61,223 nucleotides of DNA from Eubacterium sp. (GCA_017539165.1 JAFYHN010000033.1:1-61223); one strand, 5' to 3'. Numbered from the stretch's first letter, positions 36,833-46,810 are shown. Numbers and translations are program-made. Notes: generated from the letters alone by a model not told the origin.

Positions 36833-39328
36833 ATGGGTAGAGTTTATCTGGACAATGACTGGAAATTTACTGAGAATTTTACAGAAGAGATAACAAAGGA
36901 AACATATAACGATGATGGGATGGCGAGCGTTCGTATTCCTCATACAGTAAAGGAACTTCCGTTCCACTATTTTGATGAATCTGAATATCAGATGGTCAGC
37001 GGCTACAGAAGGATTCTTGATGCACCTAAGTCATGGAAGGGTAAGACAATACTCCTTACATTTGAAGCTGTAGCTCACGAAGCAGTTGTGTATGTAAATG
37101 GCGCGAAAGTCGGAGAACATCACAGTGGTTATACTGCATTTACAATAGACATCTCAGGTAATCTGAAGTATGGTGAGCAGAATGTTATAGCAGTCAGATG
37201 TGACAGCAGGGAATCTCTGAATATCCCTCCGTTTGGTTTTGTTATAGACTATATGACCTATGGTGGAATCTACAGAGATGTGTATATAGAAGTAAAGGAT
37301 AAGACATATATCAAGGATATATTTGTCACAACAAAGCTTGCTGACAGATACGAAGAAGAAGGAATACTGAAAGTTAAGTCTTCTCAGACTAAGTCAATGA
37401 TAGAGCTGGCAAAGCGTGAAGGTGATGATAAGTCGTATTCTATCCGTCAGTCCATAAGAAAAGTTGGTGATAAAGACTATAAAGTTGTTACTACAACAGA
37501 TCTTAAAAATGGAGCTGAAAATGAAGCAGGAACAGATTCTAATACCTACGAGGTAAATGCATTTACAGGAAATGTAGAACTCTGGGATGTCGACAATCCT
37601 GCAAGATATGAGATAAAGACCGAACTTCTTAAGGTTACAGCTGATAAAGCAGATACTGCTAAGACGAAAGATATCGCTGATGTTGTTGTGACTACGATCG
37701 GTTTCAGACGTGCTCAGTTTAAGGTCAGCGGATTCTTCCTGAACGGACGTAAGGTTAAGATAAGAGGACTCAACCGTCATCAGAGTTATGCATATGTCGG
37801 CTATGCTATGCCGGAAAGTATGCAGAAACTTGATGCTGATATCCTCAAGAACGAGCTTGGGCTCAATGCGGTTCGTACGTCGCATTATCCTCAGTCACAG
37901 AGTTTTATCGATAGATGTGACGAGCTTGGACTTATGGTATTTACCGAGATTCCGGGCTGGCAGCATATAGGTAACGCTGAGTGGAAGGATCAGGCGGTTG
38001 AAAATGTCAGAGAGATGGTAACTCAGTACAGAAATCATCCTTCAATCATTCTCTGGGGAGTTCGTATCAATGAGTCTGTTGATGATGATGAATTCTATAA
38101 GAGGACAAATGCCCTCTGCCATGAACTCGATCCAAGTCGTCAGACGGGTGGTGTAAGATGCTACAAGAAGAGCAACCTCCTCGAAGATGTTTATACATAT
38201 AATGATTTTGTACATTGCGGAGAGAACAAGGGCTGCGACAAGAAGTCTGATGTTACTTCGAATGTAGATAAACCATATCTTGTTACAGAATATGGCGGAC
38301 ATATGTATCCTACGAAGTCATTTGACTGGGAAGAGCACAGAATGGAGCATATGAAACGTCATGCAAATGTTCTGGATGAAGTTTCAAAGCATTCAGATAT
38401 CTCCGGTTCATTTGGCTGGTGTATGTTTGATTACAATACTCACAGGGATTTCGGAAGCGGAGACCGTATATGTTATCACGGAGTTATGGATATGTTCCGT
38501 AATCCGAAGTTTGCTGCGGCGCTGTATGCTATCCAGCAGGAAAAAACTCCGATACTTGAGATCAGTTCAACTATGGACATAGGTGAACATCCGGGAAGTA
38601 ACAGAGGAGAGGTTTATATCCTTACAAATGCTGACAGCGTTAAGATGTATAAAAATGACAGATTCCTAAAGGAATATAGGGATAACGATTCGCAGTATGG
38701 ATACCTTCCTCATGGACCTATTCAGGTTGATGATTATATAGGAGATGCCCTTCTTGAAGGTGAACCTGAGATGGGCAAAAAGCAGGCAGATGATCTGAAA
38801 GAGCTCCTGAATGAAGTTGCAAAAGTTGGACTCTTCGGTATGTCGAAGAAGATGATGGCCAAGGCAGGATATATAAGTGTTAAGTATCGTATGTCCATGA
38901 CAGAGGCTGTTGAGAAGTTTAACAAGTACATAGGTGACTGGGGCGGTAAGTCAACTGAATATAGATTTGAAGCGATCAAGGATGGAGAAGTTGTCAAGGT
39001 TGTAACTATTTCGCCTATGACAAAACATGAACTTCATATAGACGCAGATCATACTACACTTAAAGATGGTCATACATATGATGTCGCATCTATCAGGATT
39101 ACTGACAGAGATGAGAATGGAAATGTACTTCATTTCTCAAATGACCCGATCAGCTTTTCAACTGTTGGACCTATCGAGGTGATAGGACCATCCATAGTAT
39201 CACTCCAGGGTGGAATGGGTGGAACATATATCAGAACAACTGGCAAGGCGGGGGATGCCAAGCTGATAATAACACCTTCAGTAGGACCATCAAAGACTAT
39301 AGAATTCAAAGTAGAAGTAGAAAAATAA
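36833..39328 (+). CDS. Glycoside hydrolase family 2 (beta-galactosidase-like)
   Basis: The 831-residue protein shows the GH2 order: sugar-binding jelly roll (about 1-180), immunoglobulin-like domain with an insert, and (alpha/beta)8 barrel from about 290. The acid/base is Glu414 in WGVRINESVDD and the nucleophile is Glu486 in VTEYGGHMY. NAVRTSHYPQS near 345 is the family's substrate loop. C-terminal domains follow to the end. ATG 36833 is chosen, after GGAGG; the longer open frame overlaps the TetR gene without a ribosome site. No signal peptide is present. Context with GH36 and a GPH symporter suggests beta-galactosides, but glucuronides or mannosides are not excluded. Confidence 0.87.
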   Translation: MGRVYLDNDWKFTENFTEEITKETYNDDGMASVRIPHTVKELPFHYFDESEYQMVSGYRRILDAPKSWKGKTILLTFEAVAHEAVVYVNGAKVGEHHSGYTAFTIDISGNLKYGEQNVIAVRCDSRESLNIPPFGFVIDYMTYGGIYRDVYIEVKDKTYIKDIFVTTKLADRYEEEGILKVKSSQTKSMIELAKREGDDKSYSIRQSIRKVGDKDYKVVTTTDLKNGAENEAGTDSNTYEVNAFTGNVELWDVDNPARYEIKTELLKVTADKADTAKTKDIADVVVTTIGFRRAQFKVSGFFLNGRKVKIRGLNRHQSYAYVGYAMPESMQKLDADILKNELGLNAVRTSHYPQSQSFIDRCDELGLMVFTEIPGWQHIGNAEWKDQAVENVREMVTQYRNHPSIILWGVRINESVDDDEFYKRTNALCHELDPSRQTGGVRCYKKSNLLEDVYTYNDFVHCGENKGCDKKSDVTSNVDKPYLVTEYGGHMYPTKSFDWEEHRMEHMKRHANVLDEVSKHSDISGSFGWCMFDYNTHRDFGSGDRICYHGVMDMFRNPKFAAALYAIQQEKTPILEISSTMDIGEHPGSNRGEVYILTNADSVKMYKNDRFLKEYRDNDSQYGYLPHGPIQVDDYIGDALLEGEPEMGKKQADDLKELLNEVAKVGLFGMSKKMMAKAGYISVKYRMSMTEAVEKFNKYIGDWGGKSTEYRFEAIKDGEVVKVVTISPMTKHELHIDADHTTLKDGHTYDVASIRITDRDENGNVLHFSNDPISFSTVGPIEVIGPSIVSLQGGMGGTYIRTTGKAGDAKLIITPSVGPSKTIEFKVEVEK

Positions 39329-39350
39329 TCTTATAAATGGGGTGACAAAC

Positions 39351-40769
39351 ATGAAACTTGGATTTAAAGAAAAGCTTTCATACGGACTCGGAGCTATCGG
39401 TAAAGATATGGTCTATATGCTCAGTGCAAGTTACGTTCTGTATTATTTTCAGGATGTACTCGGGGTAAATGCCATAGCTATGGGAATCATTCTTATGGCA
39501 GCGAGAGTTTTTGATGCATTTAATGATCCGATCATGGGAATAGTAGTTGCAAAGACTAAGACGAGATGGGGTAAGTTCAGACCCTGGCTTATGATAGGAA
39601 CGCTTACGAATGCGGTTATCCTGTTTCTGATGTTTGCCTGCCCGCCATCTCTTACACCGAGTGGGCTTGTCGCTTATGCAGCGATAACATACATCCTGTG
39701 GGGCGTTACATACACAATGATGGATATACCATACTGGTCAATGATCCCTGCATTTACAAGCACTGGAAAAGAACGTGAAGGTCTTACGACACTCGCACGT
39801 TCGTGTGCAGGTGTCGGAGCGGCATTGGTTACAATATTTACTGTAATGATAGTAAATGCCATCGGAACCGCTATAGCCGGTGTAGAAGCTACGGCTACAC
39901 AGGTAGAGATAGCAGGTTTCAAATGGTTTGCGGCTATTGTGGCGATACTGTTTGTTGTCTTCATTGTGATAACTTGTGTGAATATCAAGGAACAGGCAAC
40001 GGTCGATATGGAGACTCCGTCTGTTGGACAGATGTTCAAAGCACTTATATCAAATGATCAGGCCATGATCATAGTTATCGCAATAGTGCTTATCAACTCG
40101 TCAATCTATATAACATCGAACCTTGTAATCTACTTCTTCAAATATGATTTTGGAGGAGAGGGCTGGAAGAACAGCTATACATTATTCAACATGTTTGGTG
40201 GAGCGGTTCAGATCATTTCAATGATGCTGTTTTATCCGGTGCTCCGTAAGTTTGTCAGCAACATAAGGGTATTCTATATATGCCTCTTAAGTGCGATAAT
40301 AGGATACGGAGTGCTTTTGGGAATTACATTTACCAGTATGACAAATGTATTCATACTTTTCGTTCCTGGATTCTTTATCTTCGCAGCAAATGGAGTACTT
40401 TCAGTTCTGACCACTGTATTTCTTGCGAATACAGTTGATTACGGAGATCTTAAAAATGGACGAAGAGATGAATCGGTCATATTCTCGATGCAGACATTTG
40501 TTGTAAAACTAGCATCCGGTGTGGCAGCGCTTATCGCTTCGATATGTCTTTCACTCAATAATCTCAAATCAGAGACGGGCGATGAGGTTGATCAGGCGTA
40601 TGATTTTGCAAAAGATGTTGCTCAGTCTTCTAAGATTGGTCTGAGAATGACTATGACGATCATTCCGGTCGTTGGGCTTTTTGTAGCGATAGTCATATTC
40701 AAGAAGAAGTTTATCCTTACGGAAGAGAAGATGGAAGAGATTGCAGATGAACTTAAAGCCAGAAACTGA
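39351..40769 (+). CDS. GPH-family glycoside:cation symporter
   Basis: The 472-residue membrane protein has 12 predicted helices and the GPH (MelB/XynP) pattern: YGLGAIGKDMVYMLSASYVLYYFQDVL in the first helices, RVFDAFNDPIMG near residue 50 and TKTRWGKFRPWL near 70. The last carries the charged loop important for cation coupling. It imports oligosaccharides with sodium or protons. ATG 39351 follows ATGGGGTG by seven bases and is chosen over the in-frame GTG 39342. Its place between GH2 and GH36 points to a galactoside substrate. Confidence 0.92.
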   Translation: MKLGFKEKLSYGLGAIGKDMVYMLSASYVLYYFQDVLGVNAIAMGIILMAARVFDAFNDPIMGIVVAKTKTRWGKFRPWLMIGTLTNAVILFLMFACPPSLTPSGLVAYAAITYILWGVTYTMMDIPYWSMIPAFTSTGKEREGLTTLARSCAGVGAALVTIFTVMIVNAIGTAIAGVEATATQVEIAGFKWFAAIVAILFVVFIVITCVNIKEQATVDMETPSVGQMFKALISNDQAMIIVIAIVLINSSIYITSNLVIYFFKYDFGGEGWKNSYTLFNMFGGAVQIISMMLFYPVLRKFVSNIRVFYICLLSAIIGYGVLLGITFTSMTNVFILFVPGFFIFAANGVLSVLTTVFLANTVDYGDLKNGRRDESVIFSMQTFVVKLASGVAALIASICLSLNNLKSETGDEVDQAYDFAKDVAQSSKIGLRMTMTIIPVVGLFVAIVIFKKKFILTEEKMEEIADELKARN

Positions 40770-40805
40770 TTCAATGGGTAGGATGGAATCAAAGAGGGAA
40801 CATAT

Positions 40806-43253
40806 ATGATCATAGATGGAAAGAAGTATTTTATACTGAATACGGACGAAACCAGTTATGTAATAAGGATAAAAGATACAGGTCAACCGGAACATCTGTA
40901 TTATGGAAAACGTATCCGGGTAACGGATAGCCTGGGTGGACTTACAGAACAGCAGGCTTTTCCGATAGGAAATAACAACTCATATAACGGAGATAACTTC
41001 TGTCTCACTCTGAATAACCTTTGTCTGGAGACTTCATTTGAGGGAAAGACGGACAATAGGGAGGCGATGATCGTTACTGAGAATTCAGAGGGCATTCGTA
41101 CATCCGATTATGTATTTGAATCATATAGTATTGATAAGAAAAAGGAAACCCTGAAAGGGCTTCCTTCTTCCTATGTAGAGGGGGATGAAGTTGATCATCT
41201 TCAGCTCGTTCTGTTTGAGAGATATGATAAGCTGAGACTTTATCTTGATTACTATACATTCGATAAGGAAAATGTGATCACAAGAACTGCAAGACTCGTA
41301 AATGAAGGTGATGCACCTGTTAATATCGAACAGTTTTATTCTGCTCAGCTGGATCTTCCGGACTTCGGATATGTTATGAGTACATTTAACGGAGCATGGG
41401 CAAGGGAGATGTCGAGACGTGATATCCCGCTTCTTTCCGGAAAACATATTAACTCTAGCTTTACAGGTACTTCTTCAAGTAACGCTAATCCATTCTTTAT
41501 GTTATCGACTCCGAGTACTACAGAGGATAGCGGAATAGCGTACGGAATGAATCTTATATACAGCGGAAATCATGCTGAGTCTGCAGAGGTAAATGAATTC
41601 GGAAGGACCAGGATACTCTGGGGTATCAATCCGAGAGCGTTCAGATGGCGTCTTGATTCGGGAGAAGAGTTTGAAACACCAGAGGCGGTGATGACATTTA
41701 CCGATAAGGGATTCAATGCTATGAGTGCCCATATGCACAGCTTTGTCCGTAATCACGTCGTAAGAAAAGAGTGGGCTAAGAAGGATAGACCTGTACTTCT
41801 GAACAGCTGGGAGGCTGCGTACTTCGATATAAATGAGAAGAAGCTTCTGAGGCTTGCCAAGGCTGGAAGAGATCTTGGAATCGAGCTTTTCGTGATGGAT
41901 GACGGATGGTTTGGGAAACGCGATGATGACTCTTCTTCGCTTGGTGACTGGAATGCAAATAGGAAGAAGCTTCCTAATGGTGTAAAGGGAATCTGTGACA
42001 AGATAAATCAGCTCGGAATGTCATTTGGAATATGGGTTGAACCGGAAATGGTAAACTGTGATTCTGACCTCTACAGAGCACATCCTGACTGGGCTATACA
42101 GATACCGGGAAGGGCGCATTCAGAGGGACGTAATCAGAGGATTCTGGATCTTGGAAGGACAGAGGTTCAGGATTTTATCATAGAATCGATGACGAAAGTG
42201 TTCGAATCTGCTAATATAGAGTATGTTAAGTGGGACATGAACAGGACATTTACCGATATTTATTCGGAAGCTCTGGCTGCAGATGAGAGCGGAGCGGGGC
42301 ATAGACAGGGCGAACTGACTCATAGATATGTCCTTGGTCTTTATAGATGTATGAAGACTCTGACAGAGAAGTTCCCTGATATTCTTTTTGAAGGATGTTC
42401 GGCTGGTGGTAACAGGTTCGATCTTGGTATCCTAAGTTACTTCCCACAGATATGGGGAAGTGATGATACAGATGCTCTGGTAAGGGCTGAGGTTCAGACT
42501 GGATACAGTTACGGTTATCCTCAGAGCTGCTGGGGATCGCATGTTTCCGGAGTTCCAAATCATCAGACACTTAGAGTGACACCGCTTGAAACAAGATTCG
42601 ATATAGCTTCATTTGGAAGTCTTGGTTATGAGTGTAATCTCTGTGATATGAGCAGGGATGACCTTGCGAAGATTAAGGAACAGATTAAGATCTATAAGGA
42701 ATACAGAAGCGTATTTCAGCATGGAAGCATGAAGAGAGGTAGAAGCTTTACCGGTTCTACAATGTATGCCGGTATCAATTCTACGGCAGGATGCTTCGGA
42801 GGGGCTTCGGCAAGTGTGCTTACCAGAACTGATTCAAATGTAACCGAATGGACTATTGTTTCAGATGATAAGAAACTTGCTATCGGCTGTATCTTGCAGA
42901 AGAATGTTGTTCCGAATATGGCATACCAGTGTTACAGACCAGTGGGACTGGATGAAGACAAACTCTATCATCTCTATAGCAGAGAATTAAAAGTTAATAT
43001 AAAAGAATTCGGTGATCTCGTAAATACGGTATCACCGATTCATATAAAACATGGCTCGCTGACTCAGGATTTCATCTCGAGGTTTTATAAGTTGAACGGC
43101 GATAAGGAAGATATCGAAGCATACGGTAGTGCTATGATGTATGCTGGTGTAAAAATGAATCCGGCATATTCCGGTACAGGCTTTAATGATAGCACCAGGG
43201 TATTTTCTGATTTTGCTTCCAGACTTTACTTCATAGAGGAATCGGAGCGGTAG
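40806..43253 (+). CDS. Alpha-galactosidase, glycoside hydrolase family 36
   Basis: The 815-residue enzyme has the GH36 layout of an N-terminal beta-supersandwich, central barrel and C-terminal beta domain. Catalytic nucleophile Asp477 lies in YVKWDMNRT and acid/base Asp553 in IWGSDDTDA; FVMDDGWFGKRDDD near 360 and SFGIWVEPEMVN near 408 are substrate-site motifs. It is somewhat longer at the C-terminus than the usual 730 residues. It lacks a signal peptide and would cleave melibiose- or raffinose-type sugars brought in by the upstream symporter. Confidence 0.94.
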   Translation: MIIDGKKYFILNTDETSYVIRIKDTGQPEHLYYGKRIRVTDSLGGLTEQQAFPIGNNNSYNGDNFCLTLNNLCLETSFEGKTDNREAMIVTENSEGIRTSDYVFESYSIDKKKETLKGLPSSYVEGDEVDHLQLVLFERYDKLRLYLDYYTFDKENVITRTARLVNEGDAPVNIEQFYSAQLDLPDFGYVMSTFNGAWAREMSRRDIPLLSGKHINSSFTGTSSSNANPFFMLSTPSTTEDSGIAYGMNLIYSGNHAESAEVNEFGRTRILWGINPRAFRWRLDSGEEFETPEAVMTFTDKGFNAMSAHMHSFVRNHVVRKEWAKKDRPVLLNSWEAAYFDINEKKLLRLAKAGRDLGIELFVMDDGWFGKRDDDSSSLGDWNANRKKLPNGVKGICDKINQLGMSFGIWVEPEMVNCDSDLYRAHPDWAIQIPGRAHSEGRNQRILDLGRTEVQDFIIESMTKVFESANIEYVKWDMNRTFTDIYSEALAADESGAGHRQGELTHRYVLGLYRCMKTLTEKFPDILFEGCSAGGNRFDLGILSYFPQIWGSDDTDALVRAEVQTGYSYGYPQSCWGSHVSGVPNHQTLRVTPLETRFDIASFGSLGYECNLCDMSRDDLAKIKEQIKIYKEYRSVFQHGSMKRGRSFTGSTMYAGINSTAGCFGGASASVLTRTDSNVTEWTIVSDDKKLAIGCILQKNVVPNMAYQCYRPVGLDEDKLYHLYSRELKVNIKEFGDLVNTVSPIHIKHGSLTQDFISRFYKLNGDKEDIEAYGSAMMYAGVKMNPAYSGTGFNDSTRVFSDFASRLYFIEESER

Positions 43254-43280
43254 ACTAGAAAAAATGACAAAGAGAGGTTT

Positions 43281-44675
43281 ATGGTTTTGGAGGAAAAAAG
43301 AAATTCGTTTTCCAGTTCATTAGGATTTGTACTGGCGGCGGCAGGTAGTGCAGTAGGTCTGGGTAATATATGGAGATTTCCATATCTGGCAGCTAAGGAT
43401 GGAGGCGGACTCTTCCTTGTAGTATATCTGGTACTTGCGATAACATTTGGATTTACGCTTCTTATGACTGAGGTTTCCATCGGTAGAAAGACTAAGCAGA
43501 GTTCACTTACAGCATACGGAAAGCTTAGTAAGAGATGGGGATGGATAGGTGGATTTTCCGCGCTTGTTCCATTTATGATACTTCCATACTACTGTATCAT
43601 CGGTGGATGGGTTCTCAAGTATTGTACAGCTTATCTGACAGGACGTGGTAATCTTGCGGCAGAAGATGGATACTTTACAGGTTTCATAACAAGCCAGATA
43701 TCACCTATCGTATTTGATGCTATCTTCCTTGGAGTAACTGCCTTCGTAGTATTCAGAGGAGTTAACAAAGGTATCGAAACACTTTCAAGAATACTTATGC
43801 CTATACTGCTTATTATGGTTATAGGTATAGCAATCTTCTCAGTTACTATTAAGGGTGGAGATGCAGGTCGTACAGGTTTTGATGGACTTAAGGTTTATCT
43901 TATACCGAACTTTAAAGGAATCGGACTTAAGGATTATTTCGTAGTAGTAATGGATGCTATGGGACAGCTGTTCTACAGTATCAGTGTAGCTATGGGTATC
44001 ATGGTTACTTACGGATCATATTATAAGGACGATTCAAACCTTGTTAAGTCTGTAAATCAGATTGAAGTATTTGATACACTCGTTGCATTTCTTGCAGGAG
44101 TCATGATCATTCCTGCTGTATATGTCTTTATGGGAGCTGAAGGAATGACAGGCGGTCCGGGACTTATGTTTGTAGCGCTTCCGAAGGTATTTGCCGAGAT
44201 GGGAGTTGTTGGTAAGGTTGTAGGCCCACTGTTCTTCATCATGGTTCTCTTTGCAGCTCTTACAAGTTCTATATCAGTTCTTGAAGCAGTTGTAGCCGGA
44301 CTTATTGATAAGTTTGGAATGAAAAGAAAGACAGCTGTTATAGTTGAGACTGTAATAGCTCTTGTACTTGGAATCATCATCTGTCTTGGATACAATGTTC
44401 TCTACTTTGAGGCTAAACTTCCAAATACTGCACCTGGTGGTTCTGCACAGATACTTGATATATTCGATTATCTCTCGAACAATATCTTCATGCCGGTTGT
44501 TGCTATAGGTACATGTATACTCATCGGCTGGGTAGTTAAACCGCTTACGGTTATTGAAGAAGCTACAAAGAATGGAGAAAGATTCGGAAGAAGACTACTT
44601 TATATAGCTATGGTAAAGGTTATCGCACCTATACTGCTTTTCGTACTTCTTCTTGGTTCACTTGGTCTTATATAA
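43281..44675 (+). CDS. Sodium-dependent NSS-family transporter
   Basis: The 464-residue protein has 11-12 predicted helices and the neurotransmitter:sodium symporter signature FVLAAAGSAVGLGNIWRFPY in helix 1, including the unwound GSAVGLGN region that binds sodium and substrate, and EVSIGRKTK in helix 2. Bacterial members (LeuT, TnaT, MhsT types) import amino acids. The ATG at 43281 is only three bases from AGAGAGG; TTG 43287 would be better spaced and could be the true start. It follows the GH36 gene by 27 nt, so it may ride on the galactoside operon. Confidence 0.92.
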   Translation: MVLEEKRNSFSSSLGFVLAAAGSAVGLGNIWRFPYLAAKDGGGLFLVVYLVLAITFGFTLLMTEVSIGRKTKQSSLTAYGKLSKRWGWIGGFSALVPFMILPYYCIIGGWVLKYCTAYLTGRGNLAAEDGYFTGFITSQISPIVFDAIFLGVTAFVVFRGVNKGIETLSRILMPILLIMVIGIAIFSVTIKGGDAGRTGFDGLKVYLIPNFKGIGLKDYFVVVMDAMGQLFYSISVAMGIMVTYGSYYKDDSNLVKSVNQIEVFDTLVAFLAGVMIIPAVYVFMGAEGMTGGPGLMFVALPKVFAEMGVVGKVVGPLFFIMVLFAALTSSISVLEAVVAGLIDKFGMKRKTAVIVETVIALVLGIIICLGYNVLYFEAKLPNTAPGGSAQILDIFDYLSNNIFMPVVAIGTCILIGWVVKPLTVIEEATKNGERFGRRLLYIAMVKVIAPILLFVLLLGSLGLI

Positions 44676-44678
44676 GAC

Positions 44679-44706
44679 TTGACTCAGAGATTTAACAGAA
44701 TATAAT
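44679..44706 (+). promoter_or_regulatory. Promoter of upp
   Basis: TTGACT (44679-44684), 16 bp, TATAAT (44701-44706), about 65 nt upstream of the upp start and overlapping the end of the NSS transporter unit. Confidence 0.75.
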
Positions 44707-44772
44707 TATTACATGAGCGTGGCTTTTCGGTTGCGTTAAGATTGAGTGATAAGTAAAAGAAAGGGGAAAGCT

Positions 44773-45414
44773 ATGTACGAAAACTATAAGAACGTAGTAG
44801 TTATGGATCATCCGCTCATAAAACACAAGATTTCACTTCTCAGAGACAAGAATACAGGAACTAATGAGTTCAGAAGTCTCGTTGAAGAGATTGCAATGCT
44901 CGAAGCATTCGAGGCATTCAGAGACCTTCCACTTAAAGATGTGGAAGTAGAGACACCTATTGAAACATGTCATACACCAATGATAGATGGAAAGAAGCTT
45001 GCTATCGTTCCAATCCTCAGAGCAGGACTTGGTATGGTAAATGGAATCACAGCGCTGGTTCCTTCAGCTAAAGTAGGTCATGTGGGACTGTACCGTGATC
45101 CTGAAACTCATGAGCCTCATGAGTATTATTGTAAGCTTCCTGATCCAATAGATCAGAGATTGATAACTGTACTTGATCCTATGCTTGCAACAGGCGGTTC
45201 AGCCGTTGCCGCAGTTGATTTCATAAAGAAGAGTGGTGGTAAGAACATCAAGTTCATGTGCATCATCGCTGCTCCGGAAGGGTTAAAGAGACTAGCTGAA
45301 ACACATCCTGATATAGAAATATATGTTGGAAATGTAGACAGATGTCTTAATGAGAATGCATACATATGTCCGGGACTTGGAGATGCGGGAGACCGTATAT
45401 TCGGAACCAAATAA
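44773..45414 (+). CDS. upp: Uracil phosphoribosyltransferase
   Basis: The 213-residue protein has the UPRT pattern: [20 protein letters not shown] at the start, [14 protein letters not shown] near residue 78 and the PRPP-binding loop [12 protein letters not shown] near 130-141, ending [15 protein letters not shown]. It converts uracil and PRPP into UMP. The ATG at 44773 follows AAGGGGAAAG; the longer in-frame start at 44746 adds a basic tail not seen in the family. A uracil permease gene lies about 1.4 kb downstream. Confidence 0.96.
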   Translation: MYENYKNVVVMDHPLIKHKISLLRDKNTGTNEFRSLVEEIAMLEAFEAFRDLPLKDVEVETPIETCHTPMIDGKKLAIVPILRAGLGMVNGITALVPSAKVGHVGLYRDPETHEPHEYYCKLPDPIDQRLITVLDPMLATGGSAVAAVDFIKKSGGKNIKFMCIIAAPEGLKRLAETHPDIEIYVGNVDRCLNENAYICPGLGDAGDRIFGTK

Positions 45415-45423
45415 TAAAAAAGG

Positions 45424-45460
45424 TGACAGTTGAAATCTGATTTCAACTGTCATATTTTTT
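45424..45460. terminator. Dispersed palindromic terminator, copy 3
   Basis: TGACAGTTGAAATC and its reverse complement meet around a central T and are followed by TATTTTTTA. It lies between converging upp and the DUF975 gene. The left flank reads AAGGTGACAG instead of ATATGACAG, so this copy is slightly shorter. Confidence 0.9.
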
Positions 45461-45483
45461 ATTATCAATTGTTTAATTGTGAT

Positions 45484-46623
45484 TTATTCTAAACCGAATG
45501 GCTTGTCATTTCCTGTATTTGGTTCCTGACCATAGAATGCATCAGGATTTGTATTCTGCTGAGGAGCAACCGGCTGACCGTATGGATCCTGAGGAGCAGT
45601 AGGCTGTCCGTATGGATCCTGAGGAGCAACTGGCTGACCGTATGGATCTTGCTGAGGAGCAACTGGCTGACCGTATGGATCTTGCTGAGGAGCAACTGGC
45701 TGACCATATGTATTCTGCTGAGGAGTATATGGCTGGCCGTATCCATTTGGCTGCTGATATCCGGCAGGCTGACCATATCCAGTAGCCTGAGGGTTGTAAC
45801 CGCCTGGCTGTGCATATCCGGTAGCCTGAGGATTATAACCACCTGGCTGACCGCCGAAGTTTCCATATCCACCTGCAAATCGTACCTGATGATATGGTGG
45901 AACTCCAGGTCCGAAATGCTTACCTCTAATATCGAGGAAAAGCTCAGCCTCTGTAGCATACATATATGGAGTGACATAGAGCAGAAGAAGAAGTCCACAT
46001 GTGAATAAACCAGCGATAATCCATCCGATGAATGAAAGCTCAAGAATAAATGTATCCATCTTGTAGCCATCCATCATCTGTTTGCTCTGATCAAGAGCCT
46101 CCTGCCAGGTAAGTGTTGGATCTTCAGAAAGTATATACTCAACCAAGTAGTACTGATACGCTTTTATGATACCCGGTATAATAAGTAAAAGACTCCAGAG
46201 GAATATAAAAAGGTTCTTCATGAACATAACCTTAACGATGTTAATGTAACGTCCTTCTTTAAATGCATATCCCAGTTCACCGAAGTCGGCCCTTTCAAAA
46301 GAATTGACTGAAAAAAATCTTTTACTGCCAACAATAAGAGGATTAACAACGAAAATACTAAAAATTATAACAAAAATTGAAGCTATCATTAATATCATAG
46401 CCATTGCAGCAGTCATCGGAGTATAATGTAGCCCATATCCATAATGGAATATACCTGAACCTCCACTATAGTCATAAGTTTCTTGTCCGCTTTGTGAGAT
46501 ACGGCTCGTAAAGCTGGATCCGCTGCTGACTAATCCGATGATAAAAGTAACAGCAACACATAGCCAGTAATTATTTTTAAAGGCGGCAAGTCCTCGAGCC
46601 TTTAATTCCGGTCTGTTAATCAT
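45484..46623 (-). CDS. DUF975 membrane protein with Pro/Gln/Tyr-rich repeat tail
   Basis: The 379-residue protein has a DUF975-type membrane part of about five helices in residues 15-235, then a cytoplasmic or surface tail of about 130 residues. The tail is built from repeats of the form YGQPVAPQQDP, preceded by GGYNPQATGY repeats. Such low-complexity Pro/Gln/Tyr tails are often disordered or sticky. DUF975 proteins have no known activity. AAAGGAGG precedes the ATG on the minus strand. An 18-bp perfect palindrome lies about 40 bp upstream. Confidence 0.82.
   Translation of the reverse strand: MINRPELKARGLAAFKNNYWLCVAVTFIIGLVSSGSSFTSRISQSGQETYDYSGGSGIFHYGYGLHYTPMTAAMAMILMIASIFVIIFSIFVVNPLIVGSKRFFSVNSFERADFGELGYAFKEGRYINIVKVMFMKNLFIFLWSLLLIIPGIIKAYQYYLVEYILSEDPTLTWQEALDQSKQMMDGYKMDTFILELSFIGWIIAGLFTCGLLLLLYVTPYMYATEAELFLDIRGKHFGPGVPPYHQVRFAGGYGNFGGQPGGYNPQATGYAQPGGYNPQATGYGQPAGYQQPNGYGQPYTPQQNTYGQPVAPQQDPYGQPVAPQQDPYGQPVAPQDPYGQPTAPQDPYGQPVAPQQNTNPDAFYGQEPNTGNDKPFGLE
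45545..45735 (-). repeat. In-frame tandem repeats in the DUF975 gene
   Basis: About five to six copies of a 27-33 bp unit (coding for YGQPVAPQQDP and the shorter YGQPTAPQDP) are nearly identical at DNA level, so copy number may vary by slippage or recombination. All copies keep the reading frame. Confidence 0.85.
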
Positions 46624-46658
46624 ACTAATTAACCTCCTTTTAAATACATTAATAGTTT

Positions 46659-46676
46659 AACCATATGCATATGGTT
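46659..46676. promoter_or_regulatory. 18-bp perfect palindrome (candidate operator)
   Basis: AACCATATGCATATGGTT is a perfect palindrome in the gap between the divergent DUF975 and uracil permease genes, 36 bp upstream of the DUF975 start. It looks like a dimeric repressor site; the binding protein is unknown. Confidence 0.5.
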
Positions 46677-46732
46677 ACCGTTAAATATATTACTCTAATA
46701 ATGCATTTTTGTAAAGAAGAGTTAAAACTCTA

Positions 46733-46782
46733 TTGACAATTACTTCCTTATGGTTGACAATCATAATTGGTGAGATTAAATC
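46733..46782 (+). promoter_or_regulatory. Promoter region of the uracil permease gene
   Basis: Two overlapping candidates are visible: TTGACA 46733 with GACAAT after 17 bp, and TTGACA 46754 with TAAATC after 17 bp. Only the -35 boxes are strong, so the choice is open. Confidence 0.4.
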
Positions 46783-46810
46783 ATAAAAAATCATTGGTGG
46801 AGGGATACAG

